A DNA stretch of 64,000 nucleotides from an uncultured Roseburia sp. (GTDB taxonomy: Bacteria > Bacillota > Clostridia > Lachnospirales > Lachnospiraceae): assembly GCA_947564465.1 (NCBI GenBank), contig CANOCV010000005.1, forward strand, positions 1-64,000. Direction: 5' to 3'. The notes under the pieces are model-generated. The model was not told where the DNA came from, did no database searches, and saw nothing but the letters and a program-made list of their open reading frames with translations. Made by a program: the position numbers and the translations under genes. This document shows, piece after piece, positions 16,472 to 27,500 of the stretch (its first letter is position 1; each line of letters starts with the position of its first letter).

Positions 16472-18367
16472 ATGAAAAAATCACCAAAACGAATCGCCGT
16501 ATTGGCCGCGCTGTTTCTTCTGGCAAACAGCCTGAACGCACTTACCGCAAAAGCGGAAGAATTGCAGGAAGCGCCGGCATTTCACGCTTGTATAGAATAT
16601 TCTTTCCAGGGGTATGTCGCAAAAGGCTCCTTTGCAAAAATCCCTCCCGATATCAGCCTGATTCAGCCATTATATTCTCTGAACGCCGAAACATACCAGG
16701 CCTGCGGCGAACCCTGGGACTTACGCTGGCTGGGCATGGACGACGCCGGCGCGCAGGCAAAACTGCAAAATCAAATCTGCCTTTATCCCAGCCAGGAACC
16801 GTTGAAAAGTTACCTTGACATGAAATTAGACCGTTTTTACCTAAAACTGCGTCTCGTCTTAAAGAACGGAACAACTTACGAAACGCAGGCGGCTCTCATT
16901 GACCGCGGAAGTCCGCAGCCTATTCCAAAAGAGCTTCACCCCGACGCTAAATTTGCTCCCTCCCTGGCCGCATATGAAACGAGACCGTTTTGCGGCTACG
17001 GTAAATACCAGCTCACCGTGAGCGCGGAAGCCTCTCCATGGGAGATCACTTCCTGCCTTCCGGATACGCTTCCTGTCGAAATCCAGCTCTCAAAAGGCCT
17101 CCAGCTTATCACAAGCGGAATCGTAGACTGCCCCGTCACATGGAAGCCCTTATCACTCCTAAGACTTACTGCCGGCGAAAGCATTACGATTCATGAAGCT
17201 GCCGAAGAAATCGTGATTCCCGAAGGCACTCTTTTGAACACACCGACAGGTATTTTCCGGCTGGACGAACCTCTGAAACTATATGACCAATACGGAATGA
17301 CAGATGAAGTCCGTCTGGTCTTAAACGCCGTTTCAAAAAACGAAGAGCCCACGGGAGTCCTGAAAGAAGAACACGGCGGGCTGGAAATGGCTTTCCATCT
17401 AAAGCCTACCGGGGCCACGGCCATTCAGGCTTATGTTTGGTCAGAAAACAGCCCGACATGGACCAGTCTGCCCGGCCTTTCGCTTCTTGATGCGGTAAAT
17501 GCCCAACCGTCTACCGCAAGCAGCGGCTATGCCCTTGTAATAGGCCCTGATCAGGAGCCGTATCGGTCTTATCTGGCGGAAACAGCCGCCGGAAACAGCC
17601 CTACGCCCTTCTTGATCGGCCTGACCATCGAGGGCGGCATTTACGACGGGCGGCAGCTTATCCTCGCATGGCCGGATACATACGAGCCTCCTGTGGCTCT
17701 GCCGAAACTTGACGGTTCCGGTGGAAACGAAGCCAATGCCGGCTCCGACAATAAAAATGACAGCACACCGGAAGGACAACGGCCGAATTTGCCACAAATT
17801 TCACAGGACAATCATGACGCAAAAGAATCTTCGGAAAGTTCGCCACAGGAAAATCGGCAGGAGCAAAACAATATGTCCCGCAATCCCGTCTCTTACATAC
17901 AACGCCCCGCTGCGACACAGCCGCCCGCAAACACTCCCGCCGAACAAAAAACTCCGGCCAAGACAGCGGCGGCCGACACAAAAAACAATAGCCATACAGA
18001 GACGGCGGCTGATACAGAAAACGATCCCCTGACTGAAACGGCGGCTGACACCAAAAACGATTCCCTGACTGAAACGGCAGTGGGGGAGCCGCAGCCTGCC
18101 GAGCCCACGGCATCCGCCCCGGCTTCTTCCGGTCAGAATGAAAATACGGATACAAGGGAAACGTCCGGCTTGCCGGAAATGCCGGACCGCGAAACGGCGG
18201 ACGAAAGCCGCAGGACATTTCCGCCATTGGCCGCGGCGGCAGCGGCCGGCATCTGCATCGGAATCGCAGCGGCTGCCCGCAAAATAACGGCAGGCAGAAA
18301 ATCCGGCCGGACATTAAGCATCCTGCAAAAACTCCATCACAAATGCCGTACCCTCGCCCGGCGCTGA
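16472..18367 (+). CDS. Exported protein with low-complexity stalk and C-terminal membrane segment
   Basis: 631 aa, ATG 16472 after GGAG. It has a signal peptide (KRIAVLAALFLLANSLNALTAKAEE), then about 380 residues of a soluble domain I do not recognise. Next comes a Ser/Thr/Pro/Asn-rich stalk (about 415-590) with imperfect ETAADTKND repeats, and an Ala-rich hydrophobic segment (PPLAAAAAAGICIGIAAAA) with a basic tail: membrane-anchored, exposed outside. It lies between two two-component systems and may be a sensor partner or target of either. Its last 54 bp overlap the 3' end of the convergent kinase gene, which is unusual. Confidence 0.75.
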   Translation: MKKSPKRIAVLAALFLLANSLNALTAKAEELQEAPAFHACIEYSFQGYVAKGSFAKIPPDISLIQPLYSLNAETYQACGEPWDLRWLGMDDAGAQAKLQNQICLYPSQEPLKSYLDMKLDRFYLKLRLVLKNGTTYETQAALIDRGSPQPIPKELHPDAKFAPSLAAYETRPFCGYGKYQLTVSAEASPWEITSCLPDTLPVEIQLSKGLQLITSGIVDCPVTWKPLSLLRLTAGESITIHEAAEEIVIPEGTLLNTPTGIFRLDEPLKLYDQYGMTDEVRLVLNAVSKNEEPTGVLKEEHGGLEMAFHLKPTGATAIQAYVWSENSPTWTSLPGLSLLDAVNAQPSTASSGYALVIGPDQEPYRSYLAETAAGNSPTPFLIGLTIEGGIYDGRQLILAWPDTYEPPVALPKLDGSGGNEANAGSDNKNDSTPEGQRPNLPQISQDNHDAKESSESSPQENRQEQNNMSRNPVSYIQRPAATQPPANTPAEQKTPAKTAAADTKNNSHTETAADTENDPLTETAADTKNDSLTETAVGEPQPAEPTASAPASSGQNENTDTRETSGLPEMPDRETADESRRTFPPLAAAAAAGICIGIAAAARKITAGRKSGRTLSILQKLHHKCRTLARR

Positions 18368-20227
18368 CCGAACCCCAATCGTGCCGCCCAGTTCGGACAC
18401 AATGCTTTGTACAATGTACAATCCCAGTCCCGTGCCGTTTGCTTTGTTATTTGTTCCCACATAAAACCGCCGGAAAATAAAGGGCAGCTCCTCTTCCCGG
18501 ATACCGCAGCCACTATCCTCTACCGTCACGCGGATTTTCCCGTCCCCGACCTGAGCGGATACGGTGATTCTCCCGTTCGGGGGCGTCGCCTTTAGCGCAT
18601 TGTAAATCAGGTTTTCAAAAAGCATGTCAAGTTTTTTGGGCTGAACCGTCAAAAACGCGTCCTGCTCCGGCGGCTTTACGAAAAAGTACACGGAACGGAC
18701 CTCGGCTTCTCCATGATACAAAGCATAAACCTCTGCAAGTGTTTCTTTCAGTGATACCCGCACCCTCTCCTCTTCTATTTTATCCAGCGCATTGATAGCG
18801 GAAAGTCCCTCAAGGCACCTGGCCATTTCCCTCTGCTTGGCTTCCGCCTGATCCAGATAGCCCCGCAGCTCCCTATCTACTCCCACGCCGCTCTTACGGA
18901 TCGCATTGATAAAAGACTGCGTGGCAAATACCGGCGCCTTTAAATCATGCGCCATATCAGAAAAAAACGCCTTGCGCTCGTTCAGAAGCTGCATAACTTC
19001 CTCCGTGCGCTCTTTCACCTGCTCTTCCAGATGATTTGTAAGAACATCGTTTTCCCGCAGGATGCGGCGGCTGCGCGATACCATCATAGCTCCGAATAGC
19101 AGCACAAGCAAAATGCCGCACCATTCAAACTGCCAGAAAAAACGTATCGGTTCGAAGCGGTTGGAATACAAGAGGTTTGCAAACAGTCCCGCCCCGAATA
19201 CGGCGCAGCCTGCCAGAGTATAACGACTTTCCCAGCGTTCTGCCCCATCTCCCCGCGCGGCCCAAAATGCCGTACAGAAAAAAGTAGCCGCATAATAAAC
19301 ATCCGTCAGCCTGCCATGGAGAAATACCGCCTGCGGCCATACCGGAATGAACAGACACAGCAGAAGCAAAACTGCGGGCAGCAAAATCAGAACCGCCCGC
19401 ATCCATTGCCATACCCTGCCCGCTTTGGCATCTGAAGCAAGGGACGTCAGCTTCACAACGCACCAGCACATGCCGTACAGCGCCAAGCTTTGCGCAAAAA
19501 ACCAGTACTGAGCTATGGGCATGGAAAAAAGAAACACGAAATAACGAAACATATATAAAGCATAACAGCAGCACAGCAGCGCGAACCAGCGCCCAAGGCT
19601 CCCCCCCGTCCGCCACAGAAAAAGCGTGAACGCCGCAAGCGCCAGCGGAATCGCAAACGCTAATGCATAAGAGAAACTCTGAATGTTCCTCGTTTTTGAA
19701 ATTATTCCGGCCTCTCCCAAAGCGGGCGGATAATACATTCCGCTGTAATATCCCTGTCCGGACGACGTCTCCACCTCCAGAACATGGTCGCCGGACGCCA
19801 GCAAAAACGTAATCCGTCCGTTACCCCCGCCGTCGGCAAGCTGCTCCCCATCCAGAAAAACGGCATAGTAATAGGCAAGCTGCGAGAAATCCGCTGACAC
19901 GATCCGGGACGGGCCGTCATAGCGCAGCGTCATCCGGTAACACGCCTGTCCATGAGGCGAAACCTGCCGGTCCCCCCGCTGGAGACTGGAAAATTCGCCG
20001 ATATAAGTAGGCATATCCGTTACGCGCCGATCTGTCAGCAGCCATCCGTCAATTAAAAAAACGGGCTCGTCCCGCTCGAAATCCTGCCCGCTCAGTTCGA
20101 TTACGCCGGACTTCCCATAGGGAGGCGGCGTCTGATATTTATTGTCCGAATAAAAAAGAACGGCAAAAAAAGCCGTAAGCAAGGCCAAAACGCAACACAA
20201 CTGCCCCCAGATTTTCCACTGTCTCAT
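18314..20227 (-). CDS. Membrane sensor histidine kinase with large extracellular domain
   Basis: About 637 aa. The start at ATG 20227 (MRQWKIWGQLCC) follows GGAGGGG; the longer ORF start lacks a site and enters the upstream gene. One N-terminal membrane segment is followed by about 180 residues outside (galactose-binding-like 7TMR-DISM style, with DGWLLTD and FLDGEQLADGG), then seven hydrophobic segments (about 190-375), a coiled linker, HisKA with H-box MAHDLKAPV, and HATPase with NLIYNALKAT, DSGCGIREEE and GTGLGLYIV. It pairs with the regulator gene 44 bp upstream on the same strand. Its C-terminal codons overlap the convergent surface-protein gene by 54 bp. Confidence 0.9.
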   Translation of the reverse strand: MRQWKIWGQLCCVLALLTAFFAVLFYSDNKYQTPPPYGKSGVIELSGQDFERDEPVFLIDGWLLTDRRVTDMPTYIGEFSSLQRGDRQVSPHGQACYRMTLRYDGPSRIVSADFSQLAYYYAVFLDGEQLADGGGNGRITFLLASGDHVLEVETSSGQGYYSGMYYPPALGEAGIISKTRNIQSFSYALAFAIPLALAAFTLFLWRTGGSLGRWFALLCCCYALYMFRYFVFLFSMPIAQYWFFAQSLALYGMCWCVVKLTSLASDAKAGRVWQWMRAVLILLPAVLLLLCLFIPVWPQAVFLHGRLTDVYYAATFFCTAFWAARGDGAERWESRYTLAGCAVFGAGLFANLLYSNRFEPIRFFWQFEWCGILLVLLFGAMMVSRSRRILRENDVLTNHLEEQVKERTEEVMQLLNERKAFFSDMAHDLKAPVFATQSFINAIRKSGVGVDRELRGYLDQAEAKQREMARCLEGLSAINALDKIEEERVRVSLKETLAEVYALYHGEAEVRSVYFFVKPPEQDAFLTVQPKKLDMLFENLIYNALKATPPNGRITVSAQVGDGKIRVTVEDSGCGIREEELPFIFRRFYVGTNNKANGTGLGLYIVQSIVSELGGTIGVRSAPGEGTAFVMEFLQDA

Positions 20228-20271
20228 ATGCGCCCCTCCTTTCTCCCCAGTGCTTGCCGCACGCGGCGCCA

Positions 20272-21357
20272 CTAACGGTCCGGCGGAACAAAACGATAGC
20301 CCTGTCCCCAGACCGTCTCGATAAAGCAATGGCCTTCCTGCGCCGTATCCAACTTCCTTCTAAGCCTTGACATGTGCATCTGCGCCGTCTGAGCGCCCTC
20401 CGGGGATGGCTCACCCCATACCATGCCAAAAATCTCCTCCGGCGTAAAAATACGCCCCGCATGTTCCGAAATCCGCCATAAAATGTCAAATTCAAGCGTC
20501 GTAAGCGGCAGTTCCTTTCCGTCTATCAGCGCCTTTCGCCCCGTCAAATCCAATAGGAGCGGGCCATATTTTCTCTGGACACAGTCGGATGCGGCCAGCT
20601 TGATGCGTGTCTTCACTTTCATCCAAAAAAGCTCGGCAGGCGTATCCTTGGTAATATAATCTATACCGCCGGACGCAAATCCCTCCAGCTGCTTATCGGT
20701 CTCGGTCAGACAGCTCAAAAAAATCACGGGCGCCCCCGTCAACATGCGAAGCTTCTCGCAAATAGCAAACCCGTCCTCTCCGGGAATCATTACGTCCAAC
20801 AGCACACAGTCGCAATACTCCTTTTTGGCCAGTTGAACCGCCTCCCTGCCGTTTTGTGCCAGATGCGTAATGCAGCCGTGGCTTTGCAGAACCTTTGCCC
20901 AGAAAGCGCGGTCGGCAGAATCGTCGTCCACCAGCAGGATCTGCCACGGGCCGTCCGGGCGCACCGTCTTTTCTTCAAAAGCGCGGTTCTCTGCGCCGGA
21001 CGATACGGCGGCTATTTCCGTCTGATGCAGAAACTGCAGATATGCGTCCTTCACCTCACCCCGCCGCTGTCTGGATACGGGAACATTATGCCCGTCCTTC
21101 GTTACGGCGCAGTGAACGCTAACGGCCTGCACGCAGCTTAAGTTGACAAGATAAGAGCGGTGTGTCTTCACAAACTCAGGCCGCGCCAGAATCTCTTCTT
21201 CAAAATCCGCAAGAGCGGCGGTCGCCTCGTAAACGGCGCCGCCTGCCAAATGAAAAAAAACCGTCTTATTCATAACTTCTACATATTCCAGATCCGCAAA
21301 CGCAATCCTTACAACGCCGTCTTTGCATTTCAGCGCAAATCCCTGCTCCTTCTGCAT
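20272..21357 (-). CDS. Response regulator with LytTR, receiver and OmpR-type winged helix in one chain
   Basis: 361 aa; ATG 21357 follows GGGAGG at 8 bases. Residues about 1-105 are a LytTR DNA-binding domain (DLEYVEVMNKTVFFHLAGG, then FVKTHRSYLVNLSCV), aligned by eye with the LytTR domain of the 15665-16372 regulator. About 140-255 is a receiver (ILLVDDDSAD, phospho-Asp in CVLLDVMIPGEDG, Lys in YITKD). About 265-361 is a PhoB/OmpR winged helix (LTTLEFDILWRISEHAGR, HMSRLRRKLD, VWGQGYRFV). Two DNA-binding domains of different families on either side of one receiver is an unusual order; the normal forms have one output domain. Cotranscribed with the kinase downstream and with a 19-codon leader ORF. 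The LytTR half may recognise the same direct repeats as the AgrA-like regulator (inference). Confidence 0.93.
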   Translation of the reverse strand: MQKEQGFALKCKDGVVRIAFADLEYVEVMNKTVFFHLAGGAVYEATAALADFEEEILARPEFVKTHRSYLVNLSCVQAVSVHCAVTKDGHNVPVSRQRRGEVKDAYLQFLHQTEIAAVSSGAENRAFEEKTVRPDGPWQILLVDDDSADRAFWAKVLQSHGCITHLAQNGREAVQLAKKEYCDCVLLDVMIPGEDGFAICEKLRMLTGAPVIFLSCLTETDKQLEGFASGGIDYITKDTPAELFWMKVKTRIKLAASDCVQRKYGPLLLDLTGRKALIDGKELPLTTLEFDILWRISEHAGRIFTPEEIFGMVWGEPSPEGAQTAQMHMSRLRRKLDTAQEGHCFIETVWGQGYRFVPPDR

Positions 21358-21392
21358 GGGCAACACCTCCCTGCATTATTCTCTTCTTTAAA

Positions 21393-21452
21393 TTATATCA
21401 TACTGCGTCTTGCGCCTGCAATCACCTCTTTACTTGATTTAATAAACGGCAT
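21393..21452 (-). CDS. 19-codon leader ORF before the triple-domain regulator
   Basis: Encodes MPFIKSSKEVIAGARRSMI. It has a strong site GGGAGG 7 bases before ATG, and the 14-base stretch CAGGGAGGTGTTGC is repeated exactly before the regulator start 36 bp further on, so the initiation region looks duplicated. Its start codon lies inside the right arm of the 13-bp inverted repeat. It may be a regulatory leader peptide or a small protein; too short for homology by eye. Confidence 0.55.
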   Translation of the reverse strand: MPFIKSSKEVIAGARRSMI

Positions 21453-21527
21453 AGCAACACCTCCCTGTTAATAACAAAAATATACGCAAATTTTGTTATC
21501 AAGTCAATTGGAAAGTGTTGCTATGCC
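21448..21527. repeat. 13-bp inverted repeat flanking a promoter
   Basis: GGCATAGCAACAC (21448-21460) and its exact reverse complement (21515-21527) flank 54 bp that contain a complete promoter. An inner dyad ATAACAAAA/TTTTGTTAT straddles the -10 element. The layout fits an invertible promoter, or alternatively an operator/cruciform; no invertase gene was seen nearby. Confidence 0.65.
21479..21507 (-). promoter_or_regulatory. Promoter of the leader ORF / regulator / kinase operon
   Basis: TTGACT (21502-21507), 17 bases, TATATT (21479-21484) on the minus strand, about 27 bp before the leader ATG. The inner dyad ATAACAAAA/TTTTGTTAT has one arm in the spacer and one just downstream of the -10, a typical place for repressor or autoregulator binding. 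Confidence 0.7.
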
Positions 21528-21535
21528 TAAAGTTT

Positions 21536-21564
21536 GTAACAGTTCAGATAAACCGACCTGTTAC
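21536..21564. repeat. 29-bp hairpin repeat, copy B
   Basis: Second copy of the element at 7496-7524: same GTAACAG/CTGTTAC arms, same orientation, four differences in the centre. It lies between the 3' end of the 2392-aa gene and the regulator promoter. Confidence 0.6.
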
Positions 21565-21594
21565 GAATGTTCAATAACAAACCGTTTAACTGAT

Positions 21595-24500
21595 TTATTT
21601 TATGCCTGCTTTTTTCAGCTTGCTCTTCATTTTAGTTTTGTTCTTCTTGCTCATCTTCGCCGCAAGCTTTACTTTTACCTTGGAAGCCGTCCCTTTGAAC
21701 GCTCCCGACTTGAAAGTCGGAACCTTCGTGCTCTTAAAAGTAATAGTCTTTAACTTCTTACATCCATAAAAGCTCTTTGAATCAAACGTTTTTATATTCC
21801 CGTTCACAGTGAGCGACTTTATGGCCTTGCAGCCGTTAAATGCATTCTTGCCAACCTTCGTAATGTTCTTGCCGAGCGACACCTTCGTGATCTTCACGAA
21901 CTTCGCGAATCCCTTCGCCTTAACCTCGGTCACCTTGCATTCACTGCCGTTAACCACAACAGTCGACGGAATGCTGACGGCGAATTTTTTCTTCTTCGCC
22001 GATGCCACGCCTTCCACACTCGCGGTCTTTTTCACCGGATCTAAAACGACGAATTTTAAGCTGCCTTTAATCACGGAGTCGCCCTTTTTCAGTACCGGTG
22101 TCGTCCCCGGATTCGTCGTCCCTGGGTTCGTAGTCCCCGGATTCGTCGTTCCTGGTTTCGTCGTTCCCGGATCAGTTGTTCCCGGATCAGTTGTTCCCGG
22201 ATCGGTTGTTCCCGGATCGGTTGTTCCCGGATCGGTTGTTCCCGGATCAGACGGATTTTGTGCTTCTTCCTCTTTTAGTTGTGCATCCGTCTTAATTGCT
22301 GCCACATCTGTTTTTGCCTTGTTCAATACAGTCTGCACAGCATCTGAATCTGCGGCATCGTCAACTTCTTTCATGGCGTCACGGATAACCTCTGTCAGCG
22401 CATTCCATTCGGCTTCGCGGTAAAGCGCTTTCTTTTCATCCGTAAGGAACGTCTCCAGTTCCCGTTTCGCCTGATCCTTTACTGCTGACAGCACTTTTTG
22501 CTCTTTCGTCAGAATGCCGGCAATTCTATCTTCTGCCTGTCGCAGCGCTTCCTGCACCGTCTCATTATCTACTGCATCTTCAATATTTGCCAGTGCCTCC
22601 GCAACAATGGACCGAATCTCATCCTGATCTTCCTCGTCGTACTTGGCAAGCTCGCTTTCAGTCAGATATGCGTTCAGCTTATTCGTTGCTTCTGTCCTGC
22701 CTGTTTCCGCTTCCGCATCCACCTCTGCTTTGGTCTTGATTCCTTCAATTGACTTTTTCGCCTCATCTAAAGCATCCCGCATAGTTTTCACATCCGAAGC
22801 TCTCTCAATGGTTTTCCCTGCCCCTTCCAGCGCTTCCGCTATCTCGTTCTGCTGTGCCTCATAATAATCCTCATAGTTGATTTCCTGTCCCAGATTATCA
22901 AGTTCTGACTGAATCTGCCTGCGCATCTCTTCTGTCTTTTCTGCAAACACCGCCTCTAAAACAGACATCGCATTCTTTATTGCTTCGATGTCTCCGCCTG
23001 CATTTGCAATTGCTTCCTCTGCCTGCGCAAGCGCCGCCTGCAGCGTTTCGCGGTCTGCTTCGTCATAATCGGAAATCAATTCTTCGTACTGTTTTAGCCT
23101 TTCCGGTATTTCCTCGACGACATTCTGTCCCGCCTTGATTTCCTCCGGATTCAGGCTATATGCCCCTTCCGTAAACATATTAACGCGTACAACCGGCACA
23201 CATGAAACCGAAATTCCATCACATGGGTTCATCGAGTTCACACTTCCGTCCTGCATGGTCAGTCGCGCCATACTTGAACTTTGAACCGTTGAACTCTGCC
23301 ACCAGAAGCGCGCATTGTATGAAAGTGCAGAAGCATAATCGCTCGGAGATACAACCCTGCTCTTTTGCGCCGCCGCGCTTCGATGAAAGCCATACTCCTC
23401 TTTCAGCAGAGCGCCGTAAGACGGCAGGGAAATCAAATCATCCGCCACGTATCCCTCGTCATCTGTCAAAACGGGACTGATAAGAATCTCCTGCTGCGTC
23501 AGGTTAAACGCCTCATTGCAGAAATCTCCGGTCAGCCACTCGCGCAGTGTACTGTCCTTCCATTCCGCATACCCGGACTCGTTAAACTTCTTCGCATCCA
23601 GTCCGTTGTCCGCCATCAGCAGGAGGGATGCCGTCTCCCCGTCCCCCGTCATTTCTTTCTGCAGGACGCGCCATTTGATCGGTTCCCATCTAAAGTAAGA
23701 GCTGCGATACTTGCGGTATTTCTTTCTGACGCCGTCTATTTCCACCCATGCGTCTTCTCCGTCTTCCTTGTCTGCCATTGCCGCCTGTACCGCCGCAGTC
23801 TCATCCGCGTCCGAAACAAGGGACTGCGGGTAGCTGCCGAAATATACATAGCTGTATGATGCGGAATTTTCTTCGGGATTTTCCGCCGCAACCGGATTTT
23901 TAAGATTCTCTGCTTCCGGGTGCGTCTCCTCCCATTCTTTCATCTTTATCTCGCCTATCGTCAATACGCCGTCCAGCCTTTCTTTGGCTGCTTGAAGCGC
24001 ATTTTGTATCTCTTCCTCGTCTCCCGCGTTTTCAATATTCGCATTTCCTTCTTCGCGGATCGCCCTGCGCTCCTCCTGCTGCTTCGCGTAATAGGCATCG
24101 TCGTTTGCTTTGTATGCGGCAAGCTCTGCCTTTGCGGCATCCTTTTTCAAATCCAACTCCGTCTTCCACAATTCGGATGCTGCATTCACATGGAGAACCG
24201 GCACAACGCCCTGCTTGAAAAACGTGTTTGCGCCAACCGGGCAGACAAAGCCATAATAAAATGTCCTCGAAAAGTCTGCCTGGTTCTCGTCTGTAAATCC
24301 CGGCGAACGCGTCCACGTAAACTGCCCTGATCCGGAATCTTTCCTTGCAGCGTCAAACGACTCGAATCCGAGGGATTCCTGATAATACTTCAAAACCTTC
24401 TCAACATCTCCCGCAAGAATATCCTCCAGATCCCCCTTATACATACCCGGCAATGCCTGAACCAATCCTATTTGATAATCCGTCTGCGTCTGCTGGCGGC

Positions 24501-27500
24501 TGCTAACGGGCTGTCTGTTGCCATTTCCCCTGTTATCATGCAGCGGGCAGAACCCGTATTTCTCCTGATACAGCTCATTGTATGAGAGCAGATATACCCT
24601 ATCCTCCGTCGTATCGGCTGCCACGTTTACGGCATTCCCATGGTCGGCATCCGGGAACTGTACCTGCCATGTGAGCACCGCATCCTGCTCATCGGCATTA
24701 AACGCTGCCTCAAAGAAGTCCTGATTCAGCCATGTGCGAAGGTCACTGTTCCTCCATGTTACCGCGTTTACCTCGCGGTCCATCTGACGGTACTCAATTT
24801 TTTGATCCGCCATCAGATACAGGGAATTTGTCTCGTTTTCGATCTGCAGCACCTTCCACTTGACGGGCTCCCATTTATAATAGGTCGTGATCACGTCGTC
24901 GCCTTCGCCGATTTTCGTGATTTTCAGCCTGCGGTACTTACTGCCGTCTATTTCGGCGTCATAGATTTCCATATAGCTGCTTTCTATGCCGGTATCGACT
25001 GCGGCCGCATCGCCCGCTTCGATTGCCGCATCAACCGCGGCCGTTATGTTCTTGTCCGTCACCTTAGACTGTGGATAGCTGCCGAGGTACACATAGCTCC
25101 ACTCGGTCACGTCCTTATCCTCATCGCCCTCTGCCACTGCACCGTCCGTTAAGACATGGGTATGCTTCGGATTGCTCAGTCCCTCCAGACGCTTCAGCAC
25201 TTTCTCCTGTTCCTTTGTAGGAATCTTCGCAATGTCTTCCTTTGCCGCATCGAGAACAGACGTCACGTCCCCCGTATTTTCGGCATCCTCAAGCTCCTGC
25301 TTTGCCTCTTCAATGGCCGCCAGCACCTTCACCCACGCTTCCTCGGAATAATCGTCCTTCAGGTAGCCTGTTTCCAGTTCTCTCTTCGCATCTTCTATGG
25401 CCTGCTCCACAATGAACGGATCCTTGCTGCCGCTCTCCGGCTCAAAGGACCAGTATCCGCTGCTCTTTAAAACACGCAAGGCAGGAACGACATAGGCTTT
25501 TACGAGATAATTAATCTCTTGATTGCTTATGGTATAAGCCTGATATGGCAGATTATCCGTCACAGTACCATCCTGACTTTCATCATTAAAACCGGCATTC
25601 ACTGTCGCAACCGTATTATCCGTATCACTTACTCCTCGCAGCCACCAGAAGTCCTTTAACGGTTCCGCATAACCGGATGCCAAGGTTGGCGACATCGCGC
25701 CCCAGTAGCTCCTTATGGCATCACAATAATCATTTTTTTCAATGTGCCGACTTGCAGAAGCTTTCGCCGCATCCTTACAGAATCCATACGCCTCTTTCGT
25801 CGCTTCCTCCTTAGTCAGCAGATAAACACTGCTCTCCTCCCCTTCAATGTTCTCCGGAATGATAGCTTCTCTCTCTCTTTCGTTAAAAGCATTCTTCAAA
25901 AAATCTTCATTCAGAAAACTCTTCATATAGCTATTGTTCCACCTGGCATTCGACCACCACAAGCTCCCGCTGCCTTCCATATATTTTTCCACGGAAACCG
26001 TCGAATCAGCGACCACAAATAAGGAATCCTCGTCATTCTGAAGGACTCTCCATTTGATCGGCTCCCATTTGTACCAGCCCATTTGGTATATATATGTATA
26101 CTTCTCACCGTTTAACGTCACTTCTTTTCTTGACACAGCAGTCATATCACCACTGCCAGTCCACGAGCCGTCGATATCATTCAGCTCTTCAATGAGCGCT
26201 TTGTCCTTGACTTCCGTCTGTGGAGACGAGCCAAAATAAATATATTTCCAATCTGTTGTATCCTCATCGCCGTTCGCATTACAATGATGCACCGGATCCA
26301 ACTCCATCGTCTCTAAATCGCCCCGCGCCTCTGCCCGGTAGTCCGAATCCGTCTTAATCTTTGCAATCGCTGCAATTGCCGCTTCCAGCGCACTTTTGAC
26401 GGCAGATGGGCTTCCCGCCCGCTCAATTGCGGCTTTTCCGTCCGCAACCGCCGCCGTCCACGTCTTCCGCTCCGCTTTCCGGTAGTGAGCCGCACTCCGA
26501 TAATTTTCCAGTTTCTCTTTGGCGGATGCTTTCTCCTGCCGCAGAATCGTCTCCTCACTCACCCACTGGTCGGATGAGAGGCTGATATACATAGCCGGCG
26601 CGCAGGAGACCAGGAGATTACCGTATGTCTCATAATTTTCTATAATATCTCCGTTCGATCCTACCACGGTGGCAGCCGAAGCGTCATCATCAGCCCTCAG
26701 CCACCATGTGTCCGAAGCAGCATAACTGCTTTTCTTACGGGCATATTCACTGACAGACAGTACACGCGCCGGCAGCTTATCTGCCGTTTGGAATCCATAA
26801 GATTCGTTCCTCACGTCCTCAGCCGACAGCAGGAAAAGCTTGTCGCCTCCCTGCGCTGTAATAGCTTCGCGCTGCGCGGCGTCAAAGGCCGTCATATAAA
26901 AACTGTGCACCTTCTCCTGCTTCTCATCCTTAATATATTGAGACATGTATCTCACGCCCCCGTTATCATAATCCTCACACAAATAGAAGTAATAGGAAAA
27001 GAAATTATTCGGCGCCTGATAATTCGGTTCATAGACCGTGTTCATCTCTTCATTGTTCAGCCAGTCCTTGATCCGGCTATTTGTCCATGCAAACCCCGTT
27101 CCTGTCTGATTATAATCGATATAATCAAGCCCCATGTCCGCCATGACCAAAAGCTTATCTTCCGTTTTCTGCAGAACCCTCCAGCGGATTGGTTCCCATT
27201 TGTAATAAACAAAGCAATCCGTCAAGCTCGTATTATCATAATAAAGGCCATGCTTTGTATAGATTCTACGGTATTTCACACCGTCAACCGTGGCGTCCCC
27301 GTTGGCGTCATACGACGCGTTTTTAATGGCATCCGTCAAATCATCTCCCGTAACCTCCGTCTGCGGATAGCTTCCGAAATAGATATAGCTCCAGCTTCCC
27401 GCCGTCGGATTGCCTACCATGCCGCTCTGATCCGGCGCCTGAAAGACCACATCTTCGGCTGCCACTGTCTGAATATCCGTCTGTTCTACGTCCGGCGCAT

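Noticed and set aside
21493..21753. 86-aa plus-strand ORF crossing the inverted repeat
   Set aside because: Mostly antisense to the end of the 2392-aa gene; it only has a start because the repeat arm contains ATG.
22090..22255. CRISPR-like array
   Set aside because: Short direct repeats without spacers; they code for the PGTT linker.
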